A DNA stretch of 5,841 nt from an uncultured Methylocystaceae bacterium (GTDB lineage: Bacteria > Pseudomonadota > Alphaproteobacteria > Rhizobiales > Beijerinckiaceae), in NCBI GenBank assembly GCA_945956975.1, contig CAMFKC010000185.1:1-5841 (forward strand), read 5' to 3'. Below the pieces are notes generated by a model. The model saw only the letters and a program-made list of their open reading frames with translations. It was not told the origin of the DNA and made no database searches. Of this stretch, positions 5,284 through 5,841 are shown piece after piece. A program made the position numbers and the translations under genes. The stretch's first letter is position 1; each line of letters starts with the position of its first letter.

Positions 5284-5841
5284 ATGGCCCTTCCGCGCTT
5301 CGCGCGAAATACGCTTCATTCCAGCATTGCCGGCGCGGCTTCCGCGCTCGGCAGCTTGCTCAGCGTCGTCGTCGTCGCGCGCATGCTCGGCACGGATGGC
5401 GCGGGCAATGTCGCGCTCGGCATCTGGATCGTCGGCACGCTCGTCACCTTCTGCGATCTCGGCCTGCCCATTACCGTCGCGCGGTTCGTTCCCGATCTCG
5501 AAGCCCGCGCGCAGCACGATCAGGCCGCAAGCTTCGCACGCGCCTTTTTTCCTGCCGTTCTGGCCACCACCGCGCTGGGCGCGGCGGGACTGCTGGCGAT
5601 ATGGCGCTTCGCGCCAGCCATCGAGGCGCGGTTCCCCGCGTTGCCGTTCGACGAGACGCCAAGCAGCGTGTGGTTCGCGCTTGCGGTGCTGTTCATTCTG
5701 CAGGCAATCGGAAATTACGGCCTCTCGCAGTTGCGCGGCGCGCAACAATTCGATGAAGCCGCACGCCTGACATCGATCTCGCTGGTCGTGCAACTCGCCG
5801 GCGTCGCCATCGGCGGCTATTTCTTCGGCGCGACCGGCGCG
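5284..5841 (+). CDS. Wzx/GumJ-like polysaccharide flippase (partial, C-terminus beyond window)
   Basis: The first 186 residues of a polytopic inner-membrane protein that would flip the lipid-linked repeat unit to the periplasmic face. The frame is open from ATG 5284 to the window edge. The N-terminus carries the typical opening of this transporter superfamily: a short basic start (PRFARNT), then a first helix at about 13-32 leading to RMLGTDGAGNVALG (33-46), the usual ARxLGxxxxG-like turn, and a second helix ending CDLGLPITVARFVP (57-70). Further hydrophobic segments lie at about 88-107, 129-147 and 164-183. A full-length family member would have about 12-14 helices and over 400 residues, so more than half is missing. 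It could be a GumJ, Wzx or related O-antigen flippase; the sequence seen does not separate these. It is divergent from the glucanase gene. Confidence 0.88.
   Translation, partial: MALPRFARNTLHSSIAGAASALGSLLSVVVVARMLGTDGAGNVALGIWIVGTLVTFCDLGLPITVARFVPDLEARAQHDQAASFARAFFPAVLATTALGAAGLLAIWRFAPAIEARFPALPFDETPSSVWFALAVLFILQAIGNYGLSQLRGAQQFDEAARLTSISLVVQLAGVAIGGYFFGATGA

Overview
The window is GC-rich DNA, probably from an alphaproteobacterium. That guess rests on base composition, the style of the proteins and the use of GTG and TTG starts; I cannot name the genus. It is densely coding, has no gap longer than about 170 bases, and shows no RNA genes, insertion sequences or CRISPR repeats. All six genes fit one theme: assembly, export and trimming of an extracellular polysaccharide.

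Layout, left to right. (1) On the minus strand and running off the left edge is a Wzz/GumC/ExoP-type chain-length protein. It is read directly from the reverse complement and is open for 367 codons without a stop. (2) On the plus strand is a WecG/TagA/CpsF (GT26) glycosyltransferase like GumM. (3) On the minus strand is a GT2 glycosyltransferase that appears to start at TTG. (4) On the plus strand is a GT4 glycosyltransferase that strongly resembles xanthan GumH and acetan AceC, the alpha-mannosyltransferases acting on lipid-linked cellobiose. (5) On the minus strand is an exported GH5 endo-beta-1,4-glucanase with an intact catalytic pair. (6) On the plus strand and running off the right edge is a polytopic Wzx/GumJ-like flippase.

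A plausible joint function is a Wzx/Wzy-type pathway for a xanthan- or acetan-like polymer. The GT26 enzyme would add the second backbone glucose, the GumH-like enzyme would start the branch with mannose, and the GT2 enzyme would add a further, unknown sugar. The flippase would move the lipid-linked repeat across the inner membrane, and the Wzz-like protein would control chain length and export. The secreted glucanase may cut the cellulose-like backbone of this same polymer. The priming transferase, polymerase, outer-membrane exporter and any side-chain glucuronosyltransferase are not in the window.

The most unusual points are architectural. The six genes alternate strands without exception, giving three head-to-head promoter regions and two tail-to-tail junctions. 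One of those junctions overlaps by 32 bp and the other has only 3 bp between stop codons. Classical gum clusters are largely co-directional.
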